Origin: Flammula alnicola
Taxonomy: Eukaryota; Basidiomycota; Agaricomycetes; Agaricales; Strophariaceae
Assembly (NCBI GenBank): GCA_015499995.1
Contig: JADNRV010000350.1
Span: forward strand, 1 to 49,040
Direction of reading: 5' to 3'
DNA: 49,040 nucleotides
In this document: positions 9,364 to 19,308 of the stretch, piece by piece
How the letters are laid out: each line of letters starts with the position of its first letter
Position numbering within the stretch: position 1 is the first letter of the stretch
Notes under the pieces: model-generated
Seen by the model: only the letters and a program-made list of their open reading frames with translations
Told to the model about the DNA's origin: nothing
The model's database searches: none
Position numbers and translations under genes: made by a program

Positions 9364-12300
9364 GTAACAACCAGTACTTTTCACTCCCCCACTGATTCCA
9401 TGTGGAATGGGAGGGAATCCATATGGAATGGAGGGAATCCACGTGGAATGGTTATGGAGTCCACATGGATTCCCTTCATTCCACGTTAAAGATGCTTAGT
9501 GCGGGGTGTGTGTGAACTACTAGATAATCAAGTAGTCGCGTTTAATAGACTCTGTAATGTCTATTAAAGGATCACTATCAAATCTAATCTGCTTCACTTT
9601 TAATACTACTAGTCTACACTTCAAACACCCAAATCAATGTTTAATTGACTTAGTTCGTCCAAGGGGAGGATAATAGTTTTATAGTATCGATACCTGATGA
9701 AGGGTTGCGATAAAAGAAGGTTTCTAACTAAGTAACGGCTGGGGCAAGGCCTTAGACGCGTTAATAGTCAATAGGTCGTTTTAAGTCCAATAGACTTGTG
9801 TGATTTCGTAACTGGTGGCCTGAAACTAGTGCTCTATGCACAAACTGCTAGCTGATCTCGTTCTAACTTGTTCTCCAATTGAGAAGATGGCTCTATGCCC
9901 TTTACTTGTCTTTACTTGTCTCAAAACTCTACTAGTGGAAAGAGGCGCGCAGACTCCTTATCTGCCGACACTACAGTTCCTAAACAATGGCCAGAGGCGC
10001 GTAGACGCTTCGTCTACCGACACTACAGTCCAGGTCCCCAGATGTCCTTTGACAAAGGGTAGGTTTTTGAACAAGTCACTTAGACAGGTTCCTTGGCTTA
10101 TAACTCTCTTTCTTTGACTTGGAAGCGCACTTAGACACTTGTTCTCTCTCTTAACAGTTCGTTTATATTGTTACTTGGTTTCTTTTATATTATGGGACTC
10201 TCGCTTTTGAAGCTACCTAGTACTTAGAGGCGAAACACTTAAGATATAACTCTTAAGCGCTTGTATCTCGTGGGTGGTAAATTGCTTGTGTTCTATGGTG
10301 TTACAGGGCTGCTTATATACTACTGAGACGATATATTATTACATAGATGCAATGACGAGAATATAGAGATTTCATGGGCATTTGTGCGCGAGCGGCGGCC
10401 TTGTGGAGTACAGTTTCCGTGCGCGTCCGCTCAATCATGCCTTTTTGGTTGGATCGGGAGCTCAGATCGTTGTCGGCTCGGCTAACTTAAGCGCCTAAGA
10501 CTTACTCCTCCTCGACCGCGTGGTATACAGGCTCGTGACCTTTCGTTTTCATTGGTATCTTGTCTTGTCATTGGCTATCGACTGACCGGAGCATAGACAC
10601 ACTTACATCTCGTCGGAGACGCTCGGGCAATCCTCACCCGTTCTGTCCGTGATAATCCTCGTGATTAGGGTTGTAACCCTTCGTCCTCCGTACCCGATAC
10701 TCTGGTACTCTCGGCGTGCATCTGGGATCTCGCTGTGTCGAGTTATGCACCCCGGAAATCTTCCTGTACCAAGTTATTACCCGATATGGTATGTGTTCCC
10801 AATTTGGTATCCCTTTGATCCGAGCTTTGATCGGCGTTGCTACAGGCGCGTCTATGGGCGTCTGCTTTACCCCGCTGCTCCACTGTCCTCGGTGCCTTCG
10901 GCAATGTCACGCGACCTGTCCTGTAGTGTGCCTAGATGTCCGTTTTTTAATCTAGAGATCCGCGCCTCGTTCTGTATAGGCCGGATGGTTAAGATATTAC
11001 TGAAAGGCGCCTATTTCTGTACACTTCATTAGATGTATTGACTATTATCTCAATAGTTACTAATGATAATGTCTTTAATTGACCGCGCGTTCCTCGTTAT
11101 CTTGCATAGTTTCCTCTAGTCCTTAGTAGCCTTGTCATTGTAATGTCCGGACTTGTAACATTTAGACTACGGTATAAGCTTTACTAAGTGCTAAAAATAG
11201 CTCAGGTAAGGAGAATAGTAGTCCGTTCACAGCTAGCCGCTCGCGGTCTCTTCAACGTGGAATGGATGGAATCCATGTGGAATTAGAGGGAATCCACATG
11301 GAATTAGAGGGAATTCCATGTGGATTCTGGTGAGCAACATGATAATCTGAGCACTTATATAGCAATGTACTGTGGGGAGATATTCAAATATATTTATTTC
11401 CACTACAAATTACATGGTATACTACAAAAATACAGCTTGGAGAAAGAAAATGAGCTGCAGGAATACCTGCAACTCATTTTCGACGTACCAGGAGTGGCGC
11501 TCGTGCACCTGCAGGGTTGTCATCATCGCGTCGTGGTCGCAGCAGGCTCGCCTCCGTGGTCGCGTCGTCGGTCCGTTGTCGCATCGTCGGCCCTTCCGTG
11601 TTTGCGGCATCGTCGCTTCCGCTGCCACCTTGTGGGCGCTTCTGTCATCGCGTTGTCGTCGTGTCTGCTGTCGTCACGTTGTCATCGCGTCCGCGGTCAC
11701 AGCGGGGTCGCCTGCGTGGTTGCGTCGTTGGGCTTTCCACGGTCGTGGCATTGGGCCTTCGTGGTCGTGTCGTCGCCGTCGCTTGCGTGGTCGTGTCGTT
11801 GTTAGGAATGTGACGGGAGGGTGGACCTACGGGTGTGGGTGTTACGGTGGCCGCGTCGTTGGCAGCCGTCGCCGTGCTCGTGCGTCGACGGGGTCATCTG
11901 TGTGGTCATCGCCTCGTCGTCGCTTGGGTCATCGCAGCGTCGTCACGTCAGTCGTGGGCCGAGGTGGCATTCGCGGGCCTGCAGCCATGCGGGGTCGTGC
12001 TGCTGGCGCGACGGCCGTGCCACTGGCGTCGACCTGCTCGGACCTGTCTGCGTCAGCGGGGTCGTCTGCGGGGTCGTTGTGGTCAGGTCCGTGGTCGGGT
12101 CCATCGGCGCATCTGTGGGGCACGTCGTGGATGCGTCCGGCGTCGCTTCCGCGGTTCGCGGTCGAGTCATGGTCGCGGTCTGGTCGCGGTCTTCGCGTGG
12201 TCATTGGTCATTGTCGGTGGGGCCATCATGTTCGTGGGCGCTTCACGAAACGGCGGTCGGGGGTGGCATTTGGTGCTATCGTGGGCGGTCGGCTGTGACG

Positions 12301-12976
12301 CCGGCGTCGCTTTCTGTGCCCAGGGGCACGTTGTATCTGCGAGGTAATGGGGTAGGGGTTAGTTCGCTGTCATGAGGGTCATTGTTCGCGACGCACCGTA
12401 TGGGCCTCCCATTTTCTGGACCTCCCCCCCCCGCGGCGTGCTTTCCCTCATGCGCCGCGCATCACCATCACCGTCGCTGTCGTCATTGCCATCACCGTGG
12501 TTGTGCGGTGCCAGCGGGTGGTCCGCATGGAGGGTGGTGGTGGTGGTGAAACGGTGGGATGGTGGTGGGAGGAAGGGAAGGTGATGACGTGGCAATGTTG
12601 CAGCCGCGTCACACCGTGCGGCAATCAATTGCCGATTTGCCGAAGGCACGTGCGCTGGCCGGACCATTCAGAATCCATCAGTTTGTGCCAAATTAATCGA
12701 AATAATTGTATAATTAATGTAAAATGATTGATTAATTACTTAATACAATAAATATATACTAAATCGTGCACAGGAGACCGGATTCCATTTTCCATTCCGT
12801 TTTGCGTTCCGTTCCAGCAAATTCCGGTGCCCATACCGGATTCCAGGCCAATCTGGTACCCATTCCACCGGACTGACATCCGGTATTTTGGCTGGTCCCT
12901 CTGCCAAACCCATTCCACCGGAATTGCCCGGAATCCACGTGGAATCCGTGGGGGACACAAAAGCACTCGTAACAAC
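9364..12976. mobile_element. non-autonomous hAT-like element with 8-bp TSD, interrupted by an LTR-like insertion
   Basis: GTAACAAC at 9364-9371 is repeated at 12969-12976. The ends read CAGTACTTTTCACTCCCCCA (9372 on) and, as reverse complement from 12968, GAGTGCTTTTGTGTCCCCCA, both followed by a GATTCC[AC][AC/TG]TGGA block. An 8-bp TSD and CAG-like termini point to the hAT superfamily. Without the nested 1768-bp element (9487-11254) the element would be about 1.8 kb. Just inside both ends are arrays of the near-palindrome GGAATCCACATGGAAT. The interior (11500-12650) is very GC-rich with many GTCGTCG steps; its long overlapping ORFs look compositional. No transposase is encoded. A CpG-poor relative lies at 29165-30122. 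Confidence 0.8.
9483..11258. mobile_element. 1.77-kb non-coding LTR-like element, copy 1 (TSD ACGT)
   Basis: The unit starts TAAAGATGCTTAGTGCGGGG at 9487 and ends GCGGTCTCTTCA at 11254, flanked by ACGT on both sides (9483-9486, 11255-11258). A second copy at 16358-18128 has the same ends but a different 4-bp flank. A 4-bp duplication and single-unit structure without internal genes fit a solo LTR; on the minus strand it runs TG...TA, on the plus strand TA...CA, both non-canonical LTR ends. The ORFs within it (for example 10649-11032) resemble no known protein. It inserted into the hAT-like element that surrounds it. Confidence 0.7.
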
Positions 12977-13207
12977 TGAGGAGAGAAAGGAAATTGGAGG
13001 CAAAGCACTGTTTATATACAAAGCACGTAGCCAGGTGATGTGAAGATGTGAAAGGACGTCCCGCCCATACTAATAGTCCAATAGTTACAAAGATGAAGAA
13101 AATCTGTGAAAAGGGGGGATTTCAGTGAGCACGCATTGAAAGAGGTTGATGTCAAAACTGGACCCACATATGGTTAGGGGTATTTAGCATGTCCCCACCT
13201 CAACCAC

Positions 13208-13363
13208 CTATTTAGTACCACTACCACCCTTTGGAATCTTGATACCTCCCGGTACAGCAGCAGCAGCAGCTTTCTTAGCGGCGTCTTTGCAGGTCAAGCA
13301 TCCATTCTGGGTCGACGAGTAGGTCCCCTTGCATTTTGGGCATTGGATTATTTTGGCAGGCAT
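13208..13363 (-). CDS. 51-residue CxxC...CxxC mini zinc-ribbon protein, hypothetical
   Basis: From the ATG at 13363-13361 the frame gives 51 residues starting MPAKIIQCPKCKGTY. It has four cysteines spaced CX2C-X10-CX2C (residues 8, 11, 22, 25), then an Ala-rich stretch and a basic, Gly-rich tail ending GGSGTK. The spacing is that of a zinc ribbon; no enzyme motif is present, so a role cannot be assigned. The frame continues upstream to an ATG at 13408, but CTGACAG and CAACCCAG just before the short ATG look like splice acceptors, so a 5' intron is possible. It lies between two transposons and is not obviously part of either. It could be a genuine small host gene or a captured fragment. Confidence 0.5.
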   Translation of the reverse strand: MPAKIIQCPKCKGTYSSTQNGCLTCKDAAKKAAAAAVPGGIKIPKGGSGTK

Positions 13364-14301
13364 CTGGGTTGCACTGTCAGGTTCCAACACGTGAATAACA
13401 GTATACAAAATTTTAAACGAACAAGGTCTGTCAATTTAAGAAAGGTTGGAGTTCTATACCAGCGAAGTAAGAAACAGCTGATATGCCAGATCAAGTTAAT
13501 CACACCTGCTTGAGGTAGAGAGTGAGGAATCGATGGGAAGAATAGACACCTTCACGAGTATAGTTTTTATACCTGAAAAACTTTATCCAAGAAGTTTGAT
13601 TATCTGCTCAGATCCATTGATTATGTGCTCAGAAAACCATTCAAGTATCCATCCATATACAATGTCAAGCCGGACTGTCAAGCCTCCAACAAAGCTGCCA
13701 AACATCTTGCAGCCATCAGTGCTGAGGTGGGTTGCCATGCATTGTTCTATTTTGTATGGAAAGCCAGACTGTCAAGCTTCAAAAGACTTTGCCAAATATG
13801 TTCTGGCATCTGATGCCAGGGTTTATTGATACAGCTGAGCTATCTTTAGATGGTAAGGACCTTGGGGACCTTGCAAATCATCCACAGGAGACTGTACCAC
13901 ACCACTACCTGCTATTTCGATTGCCCTGCAAAGTGTTCATTCATAGAAATATGGGCCTAATAGTAAACTTTATTTGGGAATGGTAATAACTTAGTCATAT
14001 TCCGCATCCTCAACGAGTTCTAATATACTTGTGGCTAAAATATCTAGAACTAACTAAAGTATTCTATAAATTAATGTGTAAGGAAAACACTATGAGGCTA
14101 TGCTGAATATACTAAATAAGGTTAGTCTAAGAAATGGATAGAAAAATGAGTCATGAAGAGACTCGAGTTCGGTCGATTGTCTGAGTACCCACTTAGGCAC
14201 TCGAGATGATTCCAAATTTCTGACACTCCCCCTTACTCAGACAGAACACTAATTTGATAAGAAAGGTCTTCATGTGTAAATCTAGGTAGACCTTTCATGA
14301 A
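13364..14301. other. repeat-derived stretch with a copia-type LTR edge
   Basis: No gene is recognised. Around 14220-14233 the minus strand reads AAGGGGGAG followed by TGTCAGAAATTTGGAATCAT, the arrangement polypurine tract then LTR start of a copia element. An LTR remnant may therefore extend leftward from 14223 to about 13990. The part around 13755-13915 is a repeat shared with 24290-24460. Confidence 0.4.
13755..13915 (+). repeat. diverged repeat, inverted partner at 24290-24460
   Basis: AAAGCCAGACTGTCAAGCTT, the following AAAAGACTTTGCCAAA, and CTATCTTTAGATGGTAAGGA recur in the same order on the minus strand at 24290-24460. A shorter echo of the first part (CCGGACTGTCAAGCCTCCAA) precedes it at about 13671. 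The parent element is unknown. Confidence 0.75.
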
Positions 14302-14306
14302 TAGAT

Positions 14307-15706
14307 TGTTACAACTTGACAAGCAATAAGATATCCAACAGGATAAATAATGCCTAAGTCGTACTTCAAGACTGAGGTCGAGGTTCGAAGTCATTTAAGT
14401 GTTCGCAAATGACTTAGAGTGTTCAAGAGGGGTCGAGGTGTACTAGGTACTCAAGACGTGATTCTCAAGATCTAGCTAAGGAATACATAGTATGCTACTC
14501 TAGTATTTATACTAAGTAGCTGGTCCAGAGTAATAGATAAAATGTGTCTCAGACATGCTATGATACATGTAAGATATCCATCATAGAATCCATGGATGTG
14601 AAACAGATATTGAATGAAACAGATAAAAGAGACGAGACATGGGGGAGAGCTATGCGGCAAGTGATGGGATCAGAAGTATGACTGACCAAATGCACAGTTA
14701 TTCCTGTGTGCGCGCCATCAGTCTCTGCGCGCATGCGGCACCTCAAAATTGGGACTAATTCAGGTAGCTACTGTAGCTACTAAGTAACTACCTTGACAGC
14801 TCTTCATTGGAATAAAATACGGATACATAATACTGCAAGGGGGTCATTAGCTGGACGAGCACTCCCCAACTGTGAAAGCTATCACCGGTGGTACATTTCT
14901 GTTTTCCCGGAGGTGACGGGCCGTGCTGCCAAAGACTGCTTATTATCGAGTTGGTGGGCTCGAATTCGAGCTCAAATGTGAGGAAAGCAGAAGGTTTAAG
15001 CACTCTAACTTTATTATCTACATAACATGTCAATAATTATATCTACAATGAAGGCAAATATCAGCCTCAGGGCCTCTCTCTCGCTAGAACTTGCATACTT
15101 CATCTAGTAATTCGAGAGGCAGATGTGCCTATACCTAAATTTCGTATCATAGAAAGCCACTGATTAACTCTACAGTATAGTAAATATGAAGTATTTATTA
15201 AAACTTGACATGGGGTGTGCTTTTTAGTACTAGCAAAGTCAAGCTTCATAGACTTTCAGCTGAATTTCGACTCAGGAACCCTCCAAAATGCGACCAAGAG
15301 AGCAGACACATGGAAGCATAAGAATGATTTAGTTATAGCAAGTTACGAGGACCTTCGATTTAGATCTGCTTCGAGCCAACCAAGCATGAATGAATTTCTA
15401 AGTCTTGTGTGTTGACCCTAGCAGCTGGATATATGTAGCTTGTCAATCAGAAATTTGACAAAAGAGCAAGTGTATTGCAGTAATTACATATTAGTTGTGA
15501 GGTATAACAAGCAAGGGGATGAGCTCTGGAACGGAAGGCCATGAATTTCTGAGTTAGAGGTGCGGCGCGCGCGCAGGGCCAGTGTGGGAATAAATGTGCA
15601 CTTGGTCAGTCATACGGAAGTGGATGGAAGGTGCATAGCAAGTGTAAGTAAAGGAAAAAGTACATGTGTATGTGTGTGCATGCGCGCACCAAGTGCGATC
15701 GTAACA
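14307..15706 (-). repeat. 3' LTR of the chromovirus, split by a 938-bp insertion
   Basis: The plus-strand sequence TGTTACAACTTGACAAGCAA begins the LTR at 14307 and GTGCGATCGTAACA ends it at 15706. It matches the 5' LTR at 22730-23184 on both sides of the insertion. On the minus strand it is preceded by the purine run GAGAGGAGG (15711-15719), the polypurine tract. Differences between the LTRs are mostly C/T and G/A. Confidence 0.93.
14671..15620. mobile_element. 938-bp non-autonomous TIR element inside the 3' LTR
   Basis: The uninterrupted LTR reads GGGATTGGAAGTGGATGG. Here the equivalent is split after GGGAT-CAGAAG (14671-14676) and resumes CGGAAG-TGGATGG (15615-15620). The insert begins TATGACTGACCAAATGCACA and, read from the other end, TATGACTGACCAAGTGCACA, so inverted termini of about 27 bp have few mismatches. 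A 6-bp duplicated flank with one G/A difference is the simplest reading. There is no coding capacity. The superfamily is uncertain. Confidence 0.85.
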
Positions 15707-15740
15707 TTACCTCCTCTCTAGATCGAAGATGTCCTCGTCT

Positions 15741-18544
15741 TCAAGCCCATCCATCGTCTCCGGCGACATATCGGTCAGTTGCATTGTCCCAGTAGTGGCC
15801 TCAGTTGTTATCCTCATCGTTGTAATGCTTGTGGGGACAGTTCCCCTTGGAGTGTCCGGGTTGCCACCTCCAGCAGATTGGGCACTTGTACTGTTTGCAG
15901 TCTGCTTGTATGTGTCCATGTTCATTGCAGGTTTGACATCTCTGCCAAGGGACAAGGGTACCGCGGTTCTTCTTGCTGCGCTGGTATGATGGTCTGGAGT
16001 ATCCATATTGAACTTGCGAGGGTTGGCTGGGTCCTGCTGTTGGTGGACTGGGTGGAGGCTGCATGGGCATGGGTGGGAGATGTCGACGAGGGTGTCAGGG
16101 AATGGTTGGTGGGAGTGAGGTTTCAGTGGGTCTGGAGACGATTCGTGGTTGTGCGATGAGTACTGTCCTGGGTCGAGAGGGTGTTGGCTGGCGTGGTGGG
16201 GTAGGAAAGTGATCTGCATGGATTGGCTCTTCTGCCATTCCAGCTCCACTGACAGGGGGTTGTCAGGCAAGTAGGTGCGTGTAGGCATTGCAGAAGGTTA
16301 GGTTGTTGTTCAGCCTGTTGATCAGGTGCTCTGTGTTTCAGTTCAAGGTATTGACGCTAAAGATGCTTAGTGCGGGGTGTGTGTGAACTACTAGATAATC
16401 AAGTAGTCGCTTTCAATGGACTGTGTAATGTCTATTAAAGAGATACTATCAAATCCGACTTGCTTCACTTTTAATAACTACTTTACTACACTCAAACACC
16501 CAAATCAATGTTTAGTTGACTTAGTTCATCCAAGGGGAGGATAATAGTTTTATAATATCGATACCTGATAATAGGTGTGCGATAAAAGAAGGTGTTTAAC
16601 TAGGCAACGGCTCAGGCAAGGCTTTAGGCGCGTTTATAGTCAATGGGTCGTTTTAAGTCCAATAGACTTGTGTAAATTCTGGTCTGGTACTCGGAAACTA
16701 GTGCTCTATGCACAAACTGCTAACTGATCTCGCTTTGTCTTGTTCTCCAATTGAGAAGATGGCTCTATGCCCTTTAACTTGTCTTTACTTGTCTCAAAAA
16801 CTATACTTGTGGAAAGAGGCGCGCAGATGTCTTATCCACCAACACTACAGTCCCTTAACAATGGCCAGAGGCGCGTAGATGCTTTCGTCCACCGACACTA
16901 CAGTCCAGGTCCCCAGATGTCCTTTGACAAAGGGTAGGTTTTGAACAAGTCACTTAGACAGGTTCCTTGGCTTATAACTCTCTTTCTTTAACTTGGTGAA
17001 CCACTTAGGCTCACAATCTTATTGTTAACAGCTTGTATATATTGTTACTTGGTTTCTTTTTATATTATGGGACTCTCGCTTTGAAGCTACTTGGTACTTA
17101 GAGGCAAAACACTTAAGATATAACTCTTGAGCGCTTGTATCTCGTGGGTGGTAAATTGCTTGTATTCTACAGTGTTACAGGGCTGCTTATATACTACTGA
17201 GATGATATATTATTACATAGACGCAATGACGGGAATATAGAGATTTCATGGGCATTTGTGCGCGAGCGGCGGCCTTGTGGAGTACCGTTTCCATGCGCGT
17301 CCGCTCAATCATGCCTTTTTGGATGGATCGGGAGCTCAGATCGTCGTCAGCTCGGCTAGCTTAAGCGCCTAAGACTTAATCCCCCTCGACCACATGGTAC
17401 ACAGGCTCATGACCTTCCATTTTCATTGGTATCTTGTCCTGTCATTGGCTATGGACTGACCGGAGCATAGAAGCGCCTATGTCTCATCGGAGACTCTCGG
17501 GCAATCCGCGCACATTCTGTCCGAGGTAATGCTTGTGATTAGGGTTGTAACCCCTCGTCCTCTGTACCCGATACTCTGGTACCCTCGGCGTGCATCTGGG
17601 ATCTCGCTATGTCGAGTTATGCACCCCGGAAATCTTCCTGTACCCAGTTATTACCCGATATGGTATGTGTTCCCAATTAGGTATCCCTCTGATCCGAGCT
17701 CTGATCGGCGTTGCTACAGGCGCGTCTATGGGCGTCTGCTTTACCCCGGCTGCTCCACTGTCCTCGATGCCCTCGGCAATGTCACGCGACCTGTCCTGTA
17801 ATGTGCCTAGATGTCCGTTCTTTAATCTAGAGATCCGTGCCCTCGCTGTATAGGCCGGATGGTTAAGATATTACTGAAAGGCACCTATTTCTGTACACTT
17901 CATTAGATGTATTGACTAGTATCTCAATAGTTACTAATGATAATGTCTTTATTAAACCGCGCATTCCTCGTTATCTTGCATAGTTTCCTCTAGTCCTTAG
18001 TAGTCTTGTCATTGTAATGTCCGGACTTGTAACATTTAGACTACATTATAAGCTTTACTAAGTGCTAAAAATAGCTCAGGTAAGAAGAATAGTAGTCCGT
18101 TCACAGCTAGCTGCTCGCGGTCTCTTCAACGCGGCTTTGTATTGCTGTTCTTGATAGTTTCATTTGTTGTAAGACGTTGTTGGTTTTGAGAGAGGTGTTG
18201 CGGACCTCTTCAAGGGTGTTGAAAGTGGCAGTAGCTTCTAAGTTGAGCTGAATGAAGGTTTGTACATATACAGTGTGTTCCCTGTTGCTGAGCATTGAGT
18301 CTAGAGATCGTCGAGTAACAGAGTAGGTGATTGGGATTTCACAAGCAGGGAAGTCATTTGGATCCATTTCGGTATCAGTGTGGTCGGGGACGGGAGAGTC
18401 CGAGCCTAGTTCTGGAGCTGTTTCAAAGCTCGTTGGGTTTGTTGGACTCGAGGAGTGAGGAGAGGTCATCTGTGGTCTGTCGGAGTGTGGAGAGGGAGCA
18501 GTATTTCTGGATGTTTCGTGAGATGATCGGGACGTCTGGGACAT
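15741..18544 (-). pseudogene. third ORF of the chromovirus: zinc-knuckle protein downstream of pol
   Basis: Starting at the ATG 18544-18542 (MSQTSRSSHETS) the frame is Ser/Thr/Pro-rich, then helical (SLDSMLSNREHTVYVQTFIQ, KTNNVLQQMKLSR). It is interrupted by the LTR-like insertion at 16358-18128. Joining the flanks with one copy of the ACGC duplication continues the same frame through EEPIHADHFPTPPRQPTP to two zinc knuckles: CQTCNEHGHIQADC (CX2CX4HX4C) and CPICWRWQPGHSKGNC (CX2CX6HX4C). The only breaks are TGA codons, all explicable as CGA to TGA. The product would be a nucleic-acid-binding protein of about 350 residues, placed where some gypsy elements carry env. The long minus ORF at 15707-16288 is the wrong frame. 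Function unknown; RNA packaging or chaperone activity is an inference. Confidence 0.7.
16354..18132. mobile_element. 1.77-kb non-coding LTR-like element, copy 2 (TSD ACGC)
   Basis: This has the same ends as copy 1: TAAAGATGCTTAGTGCGGGG at 16358 and GCGGTCTCTTCA at 18128. It is flanked by ACGC (16354-16357 and 18129-18132). The two copies align over their full length with scattered substitutions and small indels. It interrupts the third ORF of the chromovirus, whose frame continues after removal, so the insertion is later than the chromovirus. Confidence 0.75.
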
Positions 18545-18638
18545 TCTGTGGATTGAAGAGGTTTGGGAGAGAGTTCTTTCGAGAGGGTTCAAGTTTCGAG
18601 GTGAGGCTGGCTCTGAGTTCTAATGGATGGTCCAGAGG

Positions 18639-19308
18639 TCATCCAACTTTAAATAGTCTTTTGTTCCTCCATCCTTCCTGTGGTTCATCAAAGGAGGAGT
18701 TTAGTACGTAGGCAATAGCATGGGTAAACCTGTGGGTATCGCCCCAGCAACCCATACCCTACCCGTAGAACAACCCTACCCGTAACCCTACGGGTTTACC
18801 CGTCAAAACAAGCCCTAAAACGTCGAAATCGGACAAGTTTTGAGGGAGATACACTCAAAATGATTGTATTTAATCATTTTGACTATACGTGACCCAAAAC
18901 TCATTTGTTTGGGACGTTCCAGGGCTTGATCGAAAGCTCACGGGTAGGAAAAAATTAACCCGTACTCTAGCCGTGCCGTACCCTACCCGTTAACCCATGC
19001 GGGTTACCCGACCCCGTGCCATTGCCTATTAGTACGTATCCAAGCTGTTCAATGTGATACTCAAGTCTGACTCTGATCAGTTCTAGATTGAGCATCTCAC
19101 ATTCCCACTCTTCTTGTTCATTGTCATCAGAGTTTCGCACAGGTTTCCAGTCCAAGAAGATTCGAGGGAGATAGGGTAAGGGTGGTAGGAATTTTGGAAC
19201 AGGGAGTAAGGCGATGTCGTTGGTCATGATTCGATGAGCGAAGGCAGTGAGACTTGACATGATCCGGCTGTGTTCAGGATGATCGTCAAATATCAAAGGT
19301 CGTGGCAC
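18639..19308 (-). pseudogene. second ORF of the chromovirus, overlapping the end of pol
   Basis: Reading PRPLIFDDHPEHSRIM...FLPPLPYLPRIFLDW...EYHIEQLGYVL, the frame runs into a 320-bp hAT MITE at 18709-19028. Skipping the MITE and one TSD it continues NSSFDEPQEGWRNKR to a TGA at 18641-18639, about 112 residues in all. The first codon overlaps pol by 16 bases but is GTG rather than ATG; a change of one base would make it ATG without altering the pol amino acid. The next Met is at about 19260. I know no domain in it, but proteins of this type accompany gypsy elements in other basidiomycetes as I recall. No signal peptide or membrane segment is visible, so it is not an envelope protein. Confidence 0.65.
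18701..19036. mobile_element. 320-bp hAT-type MITE with 8-bp TSD TTAGTACG
   Basis: TTAGTACG at 18701-18708 is repeated at 19029-19036. Between them the element begins TAGGCAATAGCATGGGTA and ends (reverse complement) TAGGCAATGGCACGGGG, with many ACCCGT/ACGGGT steps inside. It has no coding capacity. An 8-bp TSD with short inverted ends is typical of hAT MITEs. It sits in the second ORF of the chromovirus and its removal restores that frame. Confidence 0.9.

Noticed and set aside
10649..11032. ORFs of 79-127 codons, also seen at 17529-17853
   Set aside because: They differ in length and frame between the two copies of the same element and resemble no protein, so the element is treated as non-coding.
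11320..12375. Long overlapping plus-strand ORFs (up to 308 codons) in the GC-rich region
   Set aside because: They overlap in several frames, are Arg/Val/Ser-biased as expected from GTCGTCG repeats, and lie in a non-coding hAT-like element whose relative at 29165 does not keep them.
15707..16288. 193-codon minus-strand ORF
   Set aside because: It is a neighbouring frame of the chromovirus third ORF; the zinc knuckles are in the other frame, which joins correctly across the insertion.
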